From NCBI GenBank assembly GCA_903914955.1, contig CAIWRB010000159.1:1-61471 (forward strand): DNA of 61,471 nucleotides, read 5' to 3'. The position numbers were made by a program, and so were the translations under genes. The notes under the pieces are model-generated. The model worked only from the letters and a program-made list of their open reading frames with translations. It searched no databases and had not been told where the DNA came from. Positions 23,017 to 31,332 of this stretch are shown piece after piece; the stretch's first letter is position 1; the number at the start of each line of letters is the position of its first letter. The DNA comes from an uncultured Chloroflexota bacterium (GTDB taxonomy: Bacteria > Chloroflexota > Anaerolineae > Anaerolineales > Villigracilaceae).

Positions 23017-23604
23017 ATGGCAAAGAATAATTATCGCCGCAAAAAAAACAAATACAACAATGGCATGAATTTCATCCTGGGCGTGGGGTTGGTTCTGATC
23101 GGTCTCGCATCTATTCTTATGTTGCAAGGCACAAAGAATTCATCGGCATCGCAGCCTGTTTCCAGATCAGTGACTCCAGTGGAAGTTAATTATCCCGCGC
23201 CGGAGCTTTCGCTCCAAAACATAAATGGACAAAGCGAGTCATTAACAGATTATCAAGATCAAGTTGTGCTGGTTAATAATTGGGCTACCTGGTGCCCGCC
23301 ATGCAAAGCGGAAATTCCAACCCTTGAAGCTTATTACAAAACGCATAAAGTGAATGGCTTTGTAATAGTGGGAGTCGAAGCCGGCGAATCCCAAAAGGAT
23401 GTTCTTAAATTTGTTCAAGAACACGATATGACCTATCCGGTTTGGTTTGATCTTAAGAACGCGGCAACGAATGCATTTCACAATGAAAACCTGCCGAGTT
23501 CTTATGTGATCGACCGCAAAGGTATTGTACGGCTGGCCTGGGTCGGCGAGATCAGTCAGGAAATGCTTGAGAAATACGTAACACCTTTATTAACGGAAAA
23601 CTAA
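23017..23604 (+). CDS. TlpA/ResA-like membrane-anchored thioredoxin
   Basis: A 195-residue protein with a basic N-terminus (NNYRRKKNKYNN), one membrane helix (residues 18-38) and an outer TlpA domain: LSLQNINGQSESLTDYQDQ, active site WATWCPPC (Cys93, Cys96), VGVEAGESQKDVLKFVQE and the cis-Pro segment LPSSYVIDRKG. Such proteins reduce extracytoplasmic disulfides, for instance in cytochrome maturation. It is 28 bases after the double-thioredoxin gene and probably read from the same ECF promoter. The ribosome binding site is weak. Confidence 0.88.
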   Translation: MAKNNYRRKKNKYNNGMNFILGVGLVLIGLASILMLQGTKNSSASQPVSRSVTPVEVNYPAPELSLQNINGQSESLTDYQDQVVLVNNWATWCPPCKAEIPTLEAYYKTHKVNGFVIVGVEAGESQKDVLKFVQEHDMTYPVWFDLKNAATNAFHNENLPSSYVIDRKGIVRLAWVGEISQEMLEKYVTPLLTEN

Positions 23605-24023
23605 ATTCGGCTTTGAACTAAAAGGGATGATTCACCAATCAGTGGATCATCTGGCTGGCATTCCTAAGCACACACTGCGGAATTTGAGGTCGCGAGATTG
23701 ACGCGGCTCTATGGCAAATACGGGCTCAAGCGCGATAACATCTCCAGCTGACAATTATTCAAACAGTTGTCAGCTCTTCGTGTTAAATTCAAGTTGGGGC
23801 TGTCCAATCGTTGTGGTCATTTTATAAATACCGGCAAACATTCGAAATCTTCCTGTAGTTGGGGTATCATTTGACTGGAGTTGAAAGCCTTGGCGCCCAG
23901 AATATCGCCTTTCTATGGGCTCCTTATTTTCACTTTTTTTCCTACCCACTTAGTTTAGTCATACTCAATTCAACACTTCTTGATCTGAGTAAATCACACT
24001 ATCATTCCAACAAGGAGTTTCGC
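23605..24023. other. 419-base spacer with gene relic and inverted repeat
   Basis: Between 23630 and 23750 two short frames on the plus strand look like pieces of a broken gene: DHLAGIPKHTLRNLRSR, then after a shift RLTRLYGKYGLKRDNISS before a stop. I do not recognise the parent. An inverted repeat follows (AGCTGACAA 23746-23754, TTGTCAGCT 23767-23775), without a T-run, which may end transcripts of the thioredoxin unit. The rest should hold the promoter of the next gene. Confidence 0.35.
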
Positions 24024-24998
24024 ATGTCTGAGCAGAAAGTTCTATATTTGTCACGTGCCGATGTTGAGAAAGTCAACATGCCCATGAAGGAAATCATCGA
24101 GGCGCTTGAAAAAGCCTTCCTGGAAAAAGGAAATGGAAAGGTTGAAATGCCTCCCAAGCCCGGGATCCATACCATGCCGGATGCATTCATCCATGCAATG
24201 CCTGCTTATATCCCATCCATGCGCTCGGCTGGTATTAAATGGGTGAGCGGTTATCCGGAGAATTTCAAGCGCGACCTGCCTTACATCTCTGGTCTGCTCA
24301 TCCTGAACGATGTCGAGACTGGCATCCCGTACGCCATTATGGATTGCATGTGGATCACCGCCATGCGAACCGGTGCTGCATCAGCACTTTCCGCGAAATA
24401 TCTCGCTCGTCCTGAATCTGAAACAGTTGGAATTCTGGCTTGCGGAGTCCAAGGGCGTACCAACCTTGAAGCTCTCTCCTGTCTTTTTCCGATCAAGCGG
24501 GCGTACGCCTACGATGTATTGCCGGAAGTACAGGAAAAATTCATCGCCGAAATGACGCGCCAATTCAAATTTGAGATCATCGGCGTCAAGGAGCCAAAGC
24601 AAGCAGTCGTTGAATCGGATCTTGTGATTACATCCGGTCCGATTTTAAAACATCCAACTCCGCCCATTGAAAAGGATTGGCTGCGCCCAGGCTCGTATGG
24701 CTCCGCAGTGGATTTTGATTCTTATTGGAGCGGACCTGCTTTGGCACAGATGGATCGAATCAGCACCGACGATCACGCCCAGTTCCAGTATTACAAATCG
24801 GCTGGATATTTCGGACAGACACCCGACCCATACGCCGACCTTGGTGAATTGGTTGCGGGCTTGAAGCCCGGTCGAAAAGATGAAAAAGAACGCACTCTGG
24901 CGATCAACCTCGGGCTCGCCTTGGACGATATGGCGGTGGCACCGGATATCTATCGCCGCGCAAAAGAAAGCGGATTGGGCATGTGGCTACCCTTGTAG
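24024..24998 (+). CDS. Ornithine cyclodeaminase/mu-crystallin family protein
   Basis: A 324-residue NAD(P)-dependent enzyme. The N-terminal part has the family core (LYLSRADVEKVNM, KPGIHTMPDAFIHAMPAYIP, AGIKWVSGYPEN, GLLILNDVETGIPYAIMD, ITAMRTGAASALSAKYLARP), and the Rossmann part has VGILACGVQGRTNLEAL. Members deaminate ornithine, reduce cyclic imines or act as alanine or arginine dehydrogenases, so the substrate cannot be told. ATG at 24024 follows AAGGAGTTTCGC; a longer frame upstream has no signal. It is a single gene with its own terminator. Confidence 0.88.
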   Translation: MSEQKVLYLSRADVEKVNMPMKEIIEALEKAFLEKGNGKVEMPPKPGIHTMPDAFIHAMPAYIPSMRSAGIKWVSGYPENFKRDLPYISGLLILNDVETGIPYAIMDCMWITAMRTGAASALSAKYLARPESETVGILACGVQGRTNLEALSCLFPIKRAYAYDVLPEVQEKFIAEMTRQFKFEIIGVKEPKQAVVESDLVITSGPILKHPTPPIEKDWLRPGSYGSAVDFDSYWSGPALAQMDRISTDDHAQFQYYKSAGYFGQTPDPYADLGELVAGLKPGRKDEKERTLAINLGLALDDMAVAPDIYRRAKESGLGMWLPL

Positions 24999-25021
24999 TG
25001 TTGGGCGAGTGAGAACAAAAT

Positions 25022-25054
25022 AAGGCGGAGACTCCATTAATCCTCCGCCTTTTA
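25022..25054 (+). terminator. Terminator after the cyclodeaminase-like gene
   Basis: AAGGCGGA and TCCGCCTT pair around a 15-base loop, followed by TTAATT; 24 bases after the stop codon. Confidence 0.75.
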
Positions 25055-25195
25055 ATTATCGTTGCAATTTTATGATGTGTTGATGCTCCCAGGAAATTAT
25101 GAGAGAAAACAGCATGCTACCCATCCGCCACCTCACAACTCCGGGCTGATGAATGAAGCAGCCAGCACCGTGCAATATTTTGAGTAAGTAACAAC

Positions 25196-25223
25196 AAAAC
25201 TGACTTGTGAAGGTCGGTTTTTT
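25196..25223. terminator. Terminator between converging units
   Basis: AAAACTGACTT and AAGGTCGGTTTT pair with G-U wobbles around a short loop. A T6 run follows on the plus strand and TTTTGTTGTT on the minus strand, so it can stop both the plus-strand transcript and the sugar operon that ends at 25321. Positions 25055-25195 show nothing I can name. Confidence 0.55.
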
Positions 25224-25320
25224 GTATCTCTGAGGCCTTTACATGCCAGAAAACCCAGCTTTGGCTGTCAAACCCCTAATTAAGTGGTTGATTATCCTCC
25301 AAAATTCCTGAAGATAGATA

Positions 25321-26094
25321 CTATAGGATTGTGTAGCCCCCATCAACGATCATGTCCGAGCCTGTGGCAAACAAAGATGCATCGCTTGCAAGATAGACAA
25401 ATATACCAATCAAATCTTCCGGATAACCCAACCTGCTTCCTTCCGGCATTTTTTCCAACCAAACAGGTAATAGATCCTTCAAAGTAGCGATTAATTCTGT
25501 CTGAATATATCCAGGGCTGACACAATTTACACGAATTTTGTATTTTGCCCATTCGACTGCCAGGGCTTTGGTCAAATGAACTACCCCGGCCTTTGAAGCA
25601 CAATAATTGGCTATCGTTTGAGGCTGGTTGATGATATGTGCAGACATGGAAGCCGTGCTAATGATGGAACCGCCTGTCTTATGCTTAACCATCAGTCGGG
25701 CGGCCGCCTGTGCAGTAAAAAATACACCATTCAAATTGACATCAATAACTGATTTAAAGGTTTCGGGAGAAATATCGATCGCAGCATCTCCGGTAAAAAT
25801 ACCAGCATTGTTAACCGAGAAATTAATGGTTGAAAAATCCTTTTCATAATCATCGATCATTTTCTTAACGCTGGTTGGGTCAGTCACATTGCATTCATAA
25901 GCAATGACCTTCCTACCGGTTGCTTGTGTAATTTCATTAGCTGTATTTTGAGCTTTTCCAAAATTCATATCAACAATTGCGATATCAGCGCCCAGCTCAG
26001 CGAAGGCGAACGCGATCGTTTTTCCAATTCCTTGTGCACCACCAGTGATAAAACCTCTTTTACCGTCCAGACGAAACATTTTATTTGTGTCCAT
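25321..26094 (-). CDS. SDR-family sugar/polyol dehydrogenase
   Basis: A 257-residue classical short-chain dehydrogenase: cofactor motif GGAQGIGKTIAFAFAELGAD, NNAG in FSVNNAGIFTG, catalytic Ser in SIISTAS, Tyr-Lys in YCASKAGVVHLTKAL, and the PGYIQTEL segment. Asp in VDMNF after strand 2 suggests NAD rather than NADP. Last gene of a seven-gene sugar operon, overlapping the permease before it by 14 bases; AAAAGGAGCAAAGGACT fixes the start at 26094. Probably oxidises the imported polyol or sugar, or reduces the aldolase product. Confidence 0.88.
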   Translation of the reverse strand: MDTNKMFRLDGKRGFITGGAQGIGKTIAFAFAELGADIAIVDMNFGKAQNTANEITQATGRKVIAYECNVTDPTSVKKMIDDYEKDFSTINFSVNNAGIFTGDAAIDISPETFKSVIDVNLNGVFFTAQAAARLMVKHKTGGSIISTASMSAHIINQPQTIANYCASKAGVVHLTKALAVEWAKYKIRVNCVSPGYIQTELIATLKDLLPVWLEKMPEGSRLGYPEDLIGIFVYLASDASLFATGSDMIVDGGYTIL

Positions 26095-27112
26095 AGTCCT
26101 TTGCTCCTTTTTGTTTTTTTAATATAGATATCTGAGTAATTGATGTATTTAGATCCGTAAACCTCGCCATAAAAATGGAAAAAAGAAGAATAAATCCCTT
26201 CATAAAATCGATCCATTCTGTCCTAATCCCCATCATGCTCATTCCCGTTCCAATCATAGAAATCAATATCGCTACGAGCACGATGCCGCTGGATTGATAT
26301 TTGCCAAAAATGACACTTGAGAATACGGCGATGGTAATTGCATCCAACAGCTTTGAATCAACACTATTAATTTGAACCGCTCCGGCCCTGGCGGCAAAAA
26401 GGACCCCACCAAAACCTGCCAGTACAGCGCCAAGAATAAAAGTAAGCAAAGTAATATCCTTTACATTAATCCCCATAAATCTACTGGCTTCAATGTTTGA
26501 TCCGATGAATTGAACTCTCCGCCCGAAAGTGTTTTTTTCCATCAGCAGAAAACAAAAGATACTAACAAAAACCAGAATAATCACCAAATTTGAAATTCCA
26601 AACACGCTTGTTGCCAGCCACTTAAAAGATTCATTACTGATATATACTGACTGCCCCCCAGTAATGATTTGCCGGACACCAATAATCAAAAACTGCATTC
26701 CCAGTGTGACGATGAAAGATGATATTCCCAATCGAGAAACCAGAAGACCGCTGACGGCCCCAACTCCAGCAGCCGATAACAGACCAATCAAGATTGCCGA
26801 AACAGGATCGAACCTTATTCCTCCGCTCATGAGATATGCAACAATGAGCGCCACCATACTCGCAATGTGGCCTAAAGAAAGATCAAACCCGCTACCGGCA
26901 ATAATGATTCCCATTCCAAAAGCAAAGATCGCGGGAATAACAGAATCTGTCAGTATGTTATTTAGGTTTTGGATTTTAATATAATTAAAACCCGGTATTA
27001 AAAATGTGAACAGCAAAAATACTGCAATAATTAGACCGAGGAACATGCGCATTTGCGGGGAATTGACCTGTGCTTTTAATCTATTAATGATGGGTTCAAC
27101 TGATTTATTCAT
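26081..27112 (-). CDS. Ribose-type ABC permease (RbsC-like), second copy
   Basis: A 343-residue membrane protein of the BPD_transp_2 family with eight to ten helices. Typical segments are FAFGMGIIIAGSGFDLSLGH (helix with family DLS signature), VGAVSGLLVSRLGISSFIVT, and FTLGMQ-like TLGMQFLIIGVRQI, and the cytoplasmic EAA-like loop SNIEASRFMGINV. With the adjoining permease it would make a heterodimeric channel fed by the two-domain ATPase encoded upstream. Pairs of different permeases occur in LsrCD-like and other sugar systems. Ribosome binding site weak. Confidence 0.88.
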   Translation of the reverse strand: MNKSVEPIINRLKAQVNSPQMRMFLGLIIAVFLLFTFLIPGFNYIKIQNLNNILTDSVIPAIFAFGMGIIIAGSGFDLSLGHIASMVALIVAYLMSGGIRFDPVSAILIGLLSAAGVGAVSGLLVSRLGISSFIVTLGMQFLIIGVRQIITGGQSVYISNESFKWLATSVFGISNLVIILVFVSIFCFLLMEKNTFGRRVQFIGSNIEASRFMGINVKDITLLTFILGAVLAGFGGVLFAARAGAVQINSVDSKLLDAITIAVFSSVIFGKYQSSGIVLVAILISMIGTGMSMMGIRTEWIDFMKGFILLFSIFMARFTDLNTSITQISILKKQKGAKDYGHK

Positions 27113-27133
27113 GGTTAATGATCTGCCTCAGTC

Positions 27134-28087
27134 TTATAGTTTAATTTGAACAACTTTCTCTCTGTTTTTGAATGCGACCAATCCTACAGCCACGATAAGG
27201 ATTACTCCCTGTACGATTGCGACAAGATAAGAGTCGACATTAATCATATTCATAAATTTTTCTATTGTAGCTAAAAACAGTAGTCCAAAGAACGTACCAA
27301 ACACATTGATCCGACCGGGCGTGAACATTGACGACCCAAGATAACATGCGGCAAATACAGGAAGCATATAAAATTTTCCTTGTTCGTAAATTGCTCCAAC
27401 CCGCGTGCTTTCCACAGATGCAGCGAGCGCCAGCAACAAACCTGCAATCAAATAAGCGGAAACCTTCATTGCATTACTGTTAATACCCGCCTCAATCGCT
27501 GCGTTATTATTTTCACCAACGATTCTTAAAGAAAATCCAAATACTGTTTTATTGACCAATAAATAAGACCCCATGTACATAATGAATAAAATCCAAACAA
27601 TCAGAGGCAGTCCAAATTCAACAGTGGCAAAAGAGACGATGGCTGCGTCAGCGATCAGCGTAGTTTGCTGATGAAAAGCCTTTTCAACACCATTCGCCAT
27701 AAACATCACTGCAATTGATATGATAAATGAAGAAAACTTCAATCTGGTAATCAAGGCGGCAATTGATAAATTCACAGCTACGGCAATCACTGTAACAAAA
27801 ATATAAGCAATGAAAAAATTGCTAGTAAGGTTGGCTACAGTCGCGAAAATCACGGTCAGCAGGCTGAACATGCCGGCGAAAGATAGATCTCCTTCACCGC
27901 CCATCATGATGTAGGATAGTCCAAGGGCCGTCAAAGCGATACTGACTGATTCCAGCAGTATGTGTTTAATATTTAGTGCAGAAAACAGCGGTACTTTATA
28001 GAAAATGACTTGTAAAAGAATTACCAATGTCAATAAACCAATTGGCATCCCATAGAAACGCAGATATTTAGATGATTTATTGTTCAA
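27134..28087 (-). CDS. Ribose-type ABC permease, first copy
   Basis: A 317-residue BPD_transp_2 family permease. The family signature is altered to YIMMGGEGDLSFAGMF; the later loop is GENNNAAIEAGINSNAMKVS. The frame extends to GTG at 28096, but the GGAGG there overlaps that codon; the TTG at 28087 lies eight bases after GGAGG and is the likely start, overlapping the ATPase end by 11 bases. It is clearly diverged from the other permease, suggesting a heterodimer. Confidence 0.85.
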   Translation of the reverse strand: MNNKSSKYLRFYGMPIGLLTLVILLQVIFYKVPLFSALNIKHILLESVSIALTALGLSYIMMGGEGDLSFAGMFSLLTVIFATVANLTSNFFIAYIFVTVIAVAVNLSIAALITRLKFSSFIISIAVMFMANGVEKAFHQQTTLIADAAIVSFATVEFGLPLIVWILFIMYMGSYLLVNKTVFGFSLRIVGENNNAAIEAGINSNAMKVSAYLIAGLLLALAASVESTRVGAIYEQGKFYMLPVFAACYLGSSMFTPGRINVFGTFFGLLFLATIEKFMNMINVDSYLVAIVQGVILIVAVGLVAFKNREKVVQIKL

Positions 28088-29582
28088 CTTTTTCACCTCC
28101 CATGATATAGGCTAATATTTCATCCTTAGATGTCCCCTTGGGGTCAACCTCCTGCACAACCCGCCCCTTAAAAATGATAATTATCCTGTCGCTTATACCT
28201 ATTGCCTCTTCAATATCGCCCGTTGCCAGAACGACACCGGCGCCCTCCTTGGCCAATTCCCCCAAAAGACCATATATCTCCGATTTCGCACCAATATCAA
28301 CCCCCGCAGTAACCTCGTCCAATAAGTATAGCTTATAGGGATCCGCCAGCCATTTACCGATGACAACTTTTTGCTGATTTCCCCCAGACAAAGAATTTAT
28401 AACATAATTAATATCATTAGGAGTGACGGATAATTTATTATTTAGTCCTTGCGCCAGCTCACTTTCTTTCCCGGGATTTATAAATCCATTTCTGGAAATA
28501 TTATTCATGTTTATGGCGGTTAAGTTATTTTTAACTGAATAATTCCCGATCATCCCCTGAATTGCACGATCTTCCGGTACCAATCCAATACCGAGTTTAA
28601 TTGCTTTTCCCGTCGAATGATTTGGGAAAATAGGATGATTCTCGATAAATATTTCCCCGCCATCAGGTTTAATTATTCCATAAATAATATTAATAATTTC
28701 TGTTTTTCCCGCTCCGACTGCCCCCACGATTGATACTATTTCTCCACGTTTGACGGAAAAGTTAATACTATTTAATTTATCTTTATATTTGAGATTAGTC
28801 ACTTTGAGAACTTCATTTCCAATCTTTACATTGGTTTTCGGATAAAAAACATCCAGCTTTTTCCCGAGCATCATTGTGATAAGTTCTTCCTTGGGCAGGT
28901 CTTTGGTCGCGCAGGTATCAATGCGTTTCCCGTCTCTGAAAACGCTTATCTTATCGCAGATCCGGTAAATTTCCTCCATTCGGTGTGAAATATAAATTGT
29001 TGTTGTTCCGTGCGCCTTTAGTTTTCGGATAACTTCAAAAAGGTTTTTTGTTTCTTCCATTCCAATTCTGGAAGTCGGTTCATCCAAAACCAATACTTTC
29101 GGCTGGTTAATCAACGCCCTTGCTAATATGACGAACTGCTGTTCTGAGACCGAAAGGGAACCGGCTGCTTTTTCCAAATCAAAATCAATCCCTATGAAAT
29201 TTAAGACCTCTAGAACTTTATCCTTACCTGCATTCCAATTCAAAATTCCATTTTTAGTTGGAGGGCAGGCAAATAGAATATTCTCCAGGATTGACATACT
29301 TTCCACGATGTTTAATACCTGGTGAACGACCTGAATCCCTTTTTTTTGGATTTCAAGTGGGGCTAAACCAGTAATATCCTCTTCAAGATAATGAAGCCGC
29401 CCTTCGTCTGGCACAAACTCTCCAGCCAGTGTTTTCATAAGTGTCGATTTCCCGGCTCCATTTGAACCCACGATAGCATGGACTTCATTTGCGCAAATAT
29501 CCAGATCAACGCCATCCAGGGCTTTTGTAGCTCCAAAATATTTTTTAACGTCACGGATTCTCACGACAACATGATCTGCCAA
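28077..29582 (-). CDS. RbsA-like double ABC ATPase for sugar uptake
   Basis: A 501-residue protein with two ATPase halves. The first has GSNGAGKST, a degenerate signature (LSVSEQQFVILARAL) and VLVLDEPTSRIG; the second has GAVGAGKTE (Walker A), LSGGNQQKVVIGKWL and YLLDEVTAGVD, where Val replaces the usual Pro. This is the RbsA/MglA/XylG class. The start is TTG at 29582 with GAGGAGG five bases upstream; the shadow ATG downstream is out of frame. Translation is coupled to the first permease. Confidence 0.92.
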   Translation of the reverse strand: MADHVVVRIRDVKKYFGATKALDGVDLDICANEVHAIVGSNGAGKSTLMKTLAGEFVPDEGRLHYLEEDITGLAPLEIQKKGIQVVHQVLNIVESMSILENILFACPPTKNGILNWNAGKDKVLEVLNFIGIDFDLEKAAGSLSVSEQQFVILARALINQPKVLVLDEPTSRIGMEETKNLFEVIRKLKAHGTTTIYISHRMEEIYRICDKISVFRDGKRIDTCATKDLPKEELITMMLGKKLDVFYPKTNVKIGNEVLKVTNLKYKDKLNSINFSVKRGEIVSIVGAVGAGKTEIINIIYGIIKPDGGEIFIENHPIFPNHSTGKAIKLGIGLVPEDRAIQGMIGNYSVKNNLTAINMNNISRNGFINPGKESELAQGLNNKLSVTPNDINYVINSLSGGNQQKVVIGKWLADPYKLYLLDEVTAGVDIGAKSEIYGLLGELAKEGAGVVLATGDIEEAIGISDRIIIIFKGRVVQEVDPKGTSKDEILAYIMGGEKVEQ

Positions 29583-29848
29583 CTAAACCTCCTCATTAAC
29601 ATTCGGTTTAATAAACTTATGCATCCATCAAAAAAATGAAATAATAATTTAAACAAACCAGTGAAATTAAAGCTCGGAAGAAAATAATTGCATATTGACG
29701 GCTTACACAGATTTCACAAAATCCAGTACAAAATAAAGTAACTGTTCAATTTTCATCATCAGGGATGTTTCATACCGAAATCAAGCAAACTTTGATCGTG
29801 TTACATTTGTTTGTCAACAGGAAAATAACATTTAAATAGGCCAAACTT

Positions 29849-29879
29849 CAAATTCATTCTGTGACACAGAATGAATTTG
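29849..29879. repeat. Perfect 31-base palindrome (15-1-15)
   Basis: CAAATTCATTCTGTG (29849-29863), centre A, CACAGAATGAATTTG (29865-29879). Too long and perfect for chance. It may be an operator, a cruciform-forming site or the end of a lost element; it has no T-run and does not resemble a terminator. Confidence 0.7.
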
Positions 29880-30070
29880 GTATGGATATAAAGTCCGATT
29901 TTCACAATTCCGTCCTTCGTATGCGCACCACCTTTATGGATATTATCTCTGCGGCTATGACCCAAAGGACTGCTTTTGTAAAGCCAGGCAGAAGCTGCCT
30001 TCCTAGCCTGACGAAAGCCTCTCATCAATCCAAATCATCGCAGATTAAATGGGATAACGGAAATCGATAG

Positions 30071-30108
30071 ATCTGTGGGGAAGCCATCTTTCCTGCTTCC
30101 CCACAGAT
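30071..30108 (-). terminator. Hairpin after the sugar-binding protein gene
   Basis: ATCTGTGGGGAAGC and GCTTCCCCACAGAT form a 14-base-pair stem with a ten-base loop 16 bases after the binding-protein stop. On the minus strand there is no long T-run after it, so it likely stabilises the binding-protein mRNA or terminates partially, giving more binding protein than membrane subunits. Confidence 0.65.
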
Positions 30109-30124
30109 GCTTTCGAGCGGTTTA

Positions 30125-31264
30125 CTATTGTATTGTTCCGAATTCTGTTCCGAAAATTTCCTTCCAGTGCTGTTCAGGACTCTGCAGTTTGATTTCAGAG
30201 CCATCTATCACAGCGTCCGTTGGTCCACCCAGGTTGGACACGAAGTAAGTTGGTCCAAACTGAGCATATGGAACAAGACTTCGTTGGCCATTCAAAGCCA
30301 GATCCAAACCCTGGGCAGCCCGTGTGCCCAAAACATATGAATTCTGACCCATGAAAACCCACTTACCGGCTTCACTTTCTCTCATTGCCTGAAGCACATC
30401 CTTGCCGGTGTCGCCACTTGCAATCACCACATCCTTGGTTCGTCCAGCTGCTTTTAGGGCAGCATATGCACCAACAGCTGGCAGGTTCCATGTTGTAACA
30501 ATCGCTTTGATATTCTTCCCACTATCGGCAGCTAGAGCGGCGGCTACTTTCGTCTGAGCATCTGTTACCGCATTACCTGCGTCAATGTCAAATCGTTCTG
30601 TCACAATCCCTTTGGTTGGGTCATCAGATCTGAAGGGATTAAACACCACGTCAGCGCTGTCTGCGCGTGCCAAAAGAGTGACCCAGCTTGGGGTGTCCAA
30701 AATCAAGACTTTACCCTTGCCACCCGTTTGACCAACCACATAAAGACCAAGTTGAGTACCACCACCCCAGTTATCAGCCATAACATTTGTAATAGCGCCT
30801 TCCTGGAACATATCGATAACGGTGTACGGGATTCCCGATTCAACGATCTTCGCAGCGCCAGTTTTCAAAGCTGTACCGTCACCACCAGCAATGATGATAC
30901 CAGCAACATTGTTTGCAATGTGTGTATCAATCGCTGCGTTCATCTTGGCGGGGTCACCATTGCCATCGATGATATTGACGGTATATTTATATTTCTCAAA
31001 ATTGTCCGTAATGGCCTTTAATGCATTGCGATTCCAATCGTTGGCTTGGAAGAATGCAACCACGCCGATGGTTTTACCCTCTCCGCGGTTCGGATCCAAA
31101 GCTTTGATTGCAGCATCAATTTTGCTATCCGCCTGAGAGGCCGGGGCTGCACTTACTGGTGCGGCGGTAGTTGCTGCAGGTGCAGGGGATGCACATCCAG
31201 CCAAACTCACTGCGAGCATGACGACAAGCACAAAAAATATGGAAACTTTTGAATATTTATTCAT
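30125..31264 (-). CDS. Sugar ABC transporter substrate-binding lipoprotein
   Basis: A 379-residue lipoprotein (lipobox SLAGCASP) with an Ala/Thr-rich linker and a Peripla_BP_4 (ribose-binding-like) domain: TIGVVAFFQANDWNRNALKA, IIAGGDGTALKTGAAKIVES, FVDMF-like TVIDMFQEGAITNVMADNWG, and AIVTTWNLPAVGAYAAL. The family binds ribose, galactose, AI-2, xylitol and others. It is the third gene of the operon (after aldolase and kinase). The start is well placed after AAGGAGAAGAACAA. Confidence 0.9.
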   Translation of the reverse strand: MNKYSKVSIFFVLVVMLAVSLAGCASPAPAATTAAPVSAAPASQADSKIDAAIKALDPNRGEGKTIGVVAFFQANDWNRNALKAITDNFEKYKYTVNIIDGNGDPAKMNAAIDTHIANNVAGIIIAGGDGTALKTGAAKIVESGIPYTVIDMFQEGAITNVMADNWGGGTQLGLYVVGQTGGKGKVLILDTPSWVTLLARADSADVVFNPFRSDDPTKGIVTERFDIDAGNAVTDAQTKVAAALAADSGKNIKAIVTTWNLPAVGAYAALKAAGRTKDVVIASGDTGKDVLQAMRESEAGKWVFMGQNSYVLGTRAAQGLDLALNGQRSLVPYAQFGPTYFVSNLGGPTDAVIDGSEIKLQSPEQHWKEIFGTEFGTIQ

Positions 31265-31332
31265 TTGTTCTTCTCCTTGTTTTAGATCTGATTAATGCTT
31301 TGAATCACAATGCAAGACGGCATTATGATTTA

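Larger units (their letters stand above)
29583..30124. other. 542-base spacer inside the sugar operon
   Basis: This stretch separates the binding-protein gene from the ATPase gene. It holds the terminator-like hairpin at 30071-30108 and a perfect 31-base palindrome at 29849-29879. No convincing gene is visible on either strand; the open frames found there have no start signals and no known similarity. It may contain a second promoter for the ATPase and permease genes. Confidence 0.5.

Noticed and set aside
29801-30070. Overlapping frames of 69-75 codons in the operon spacer
   Set aside because: No start signals, no known similarity, and both strands are open by chance in this spacer.
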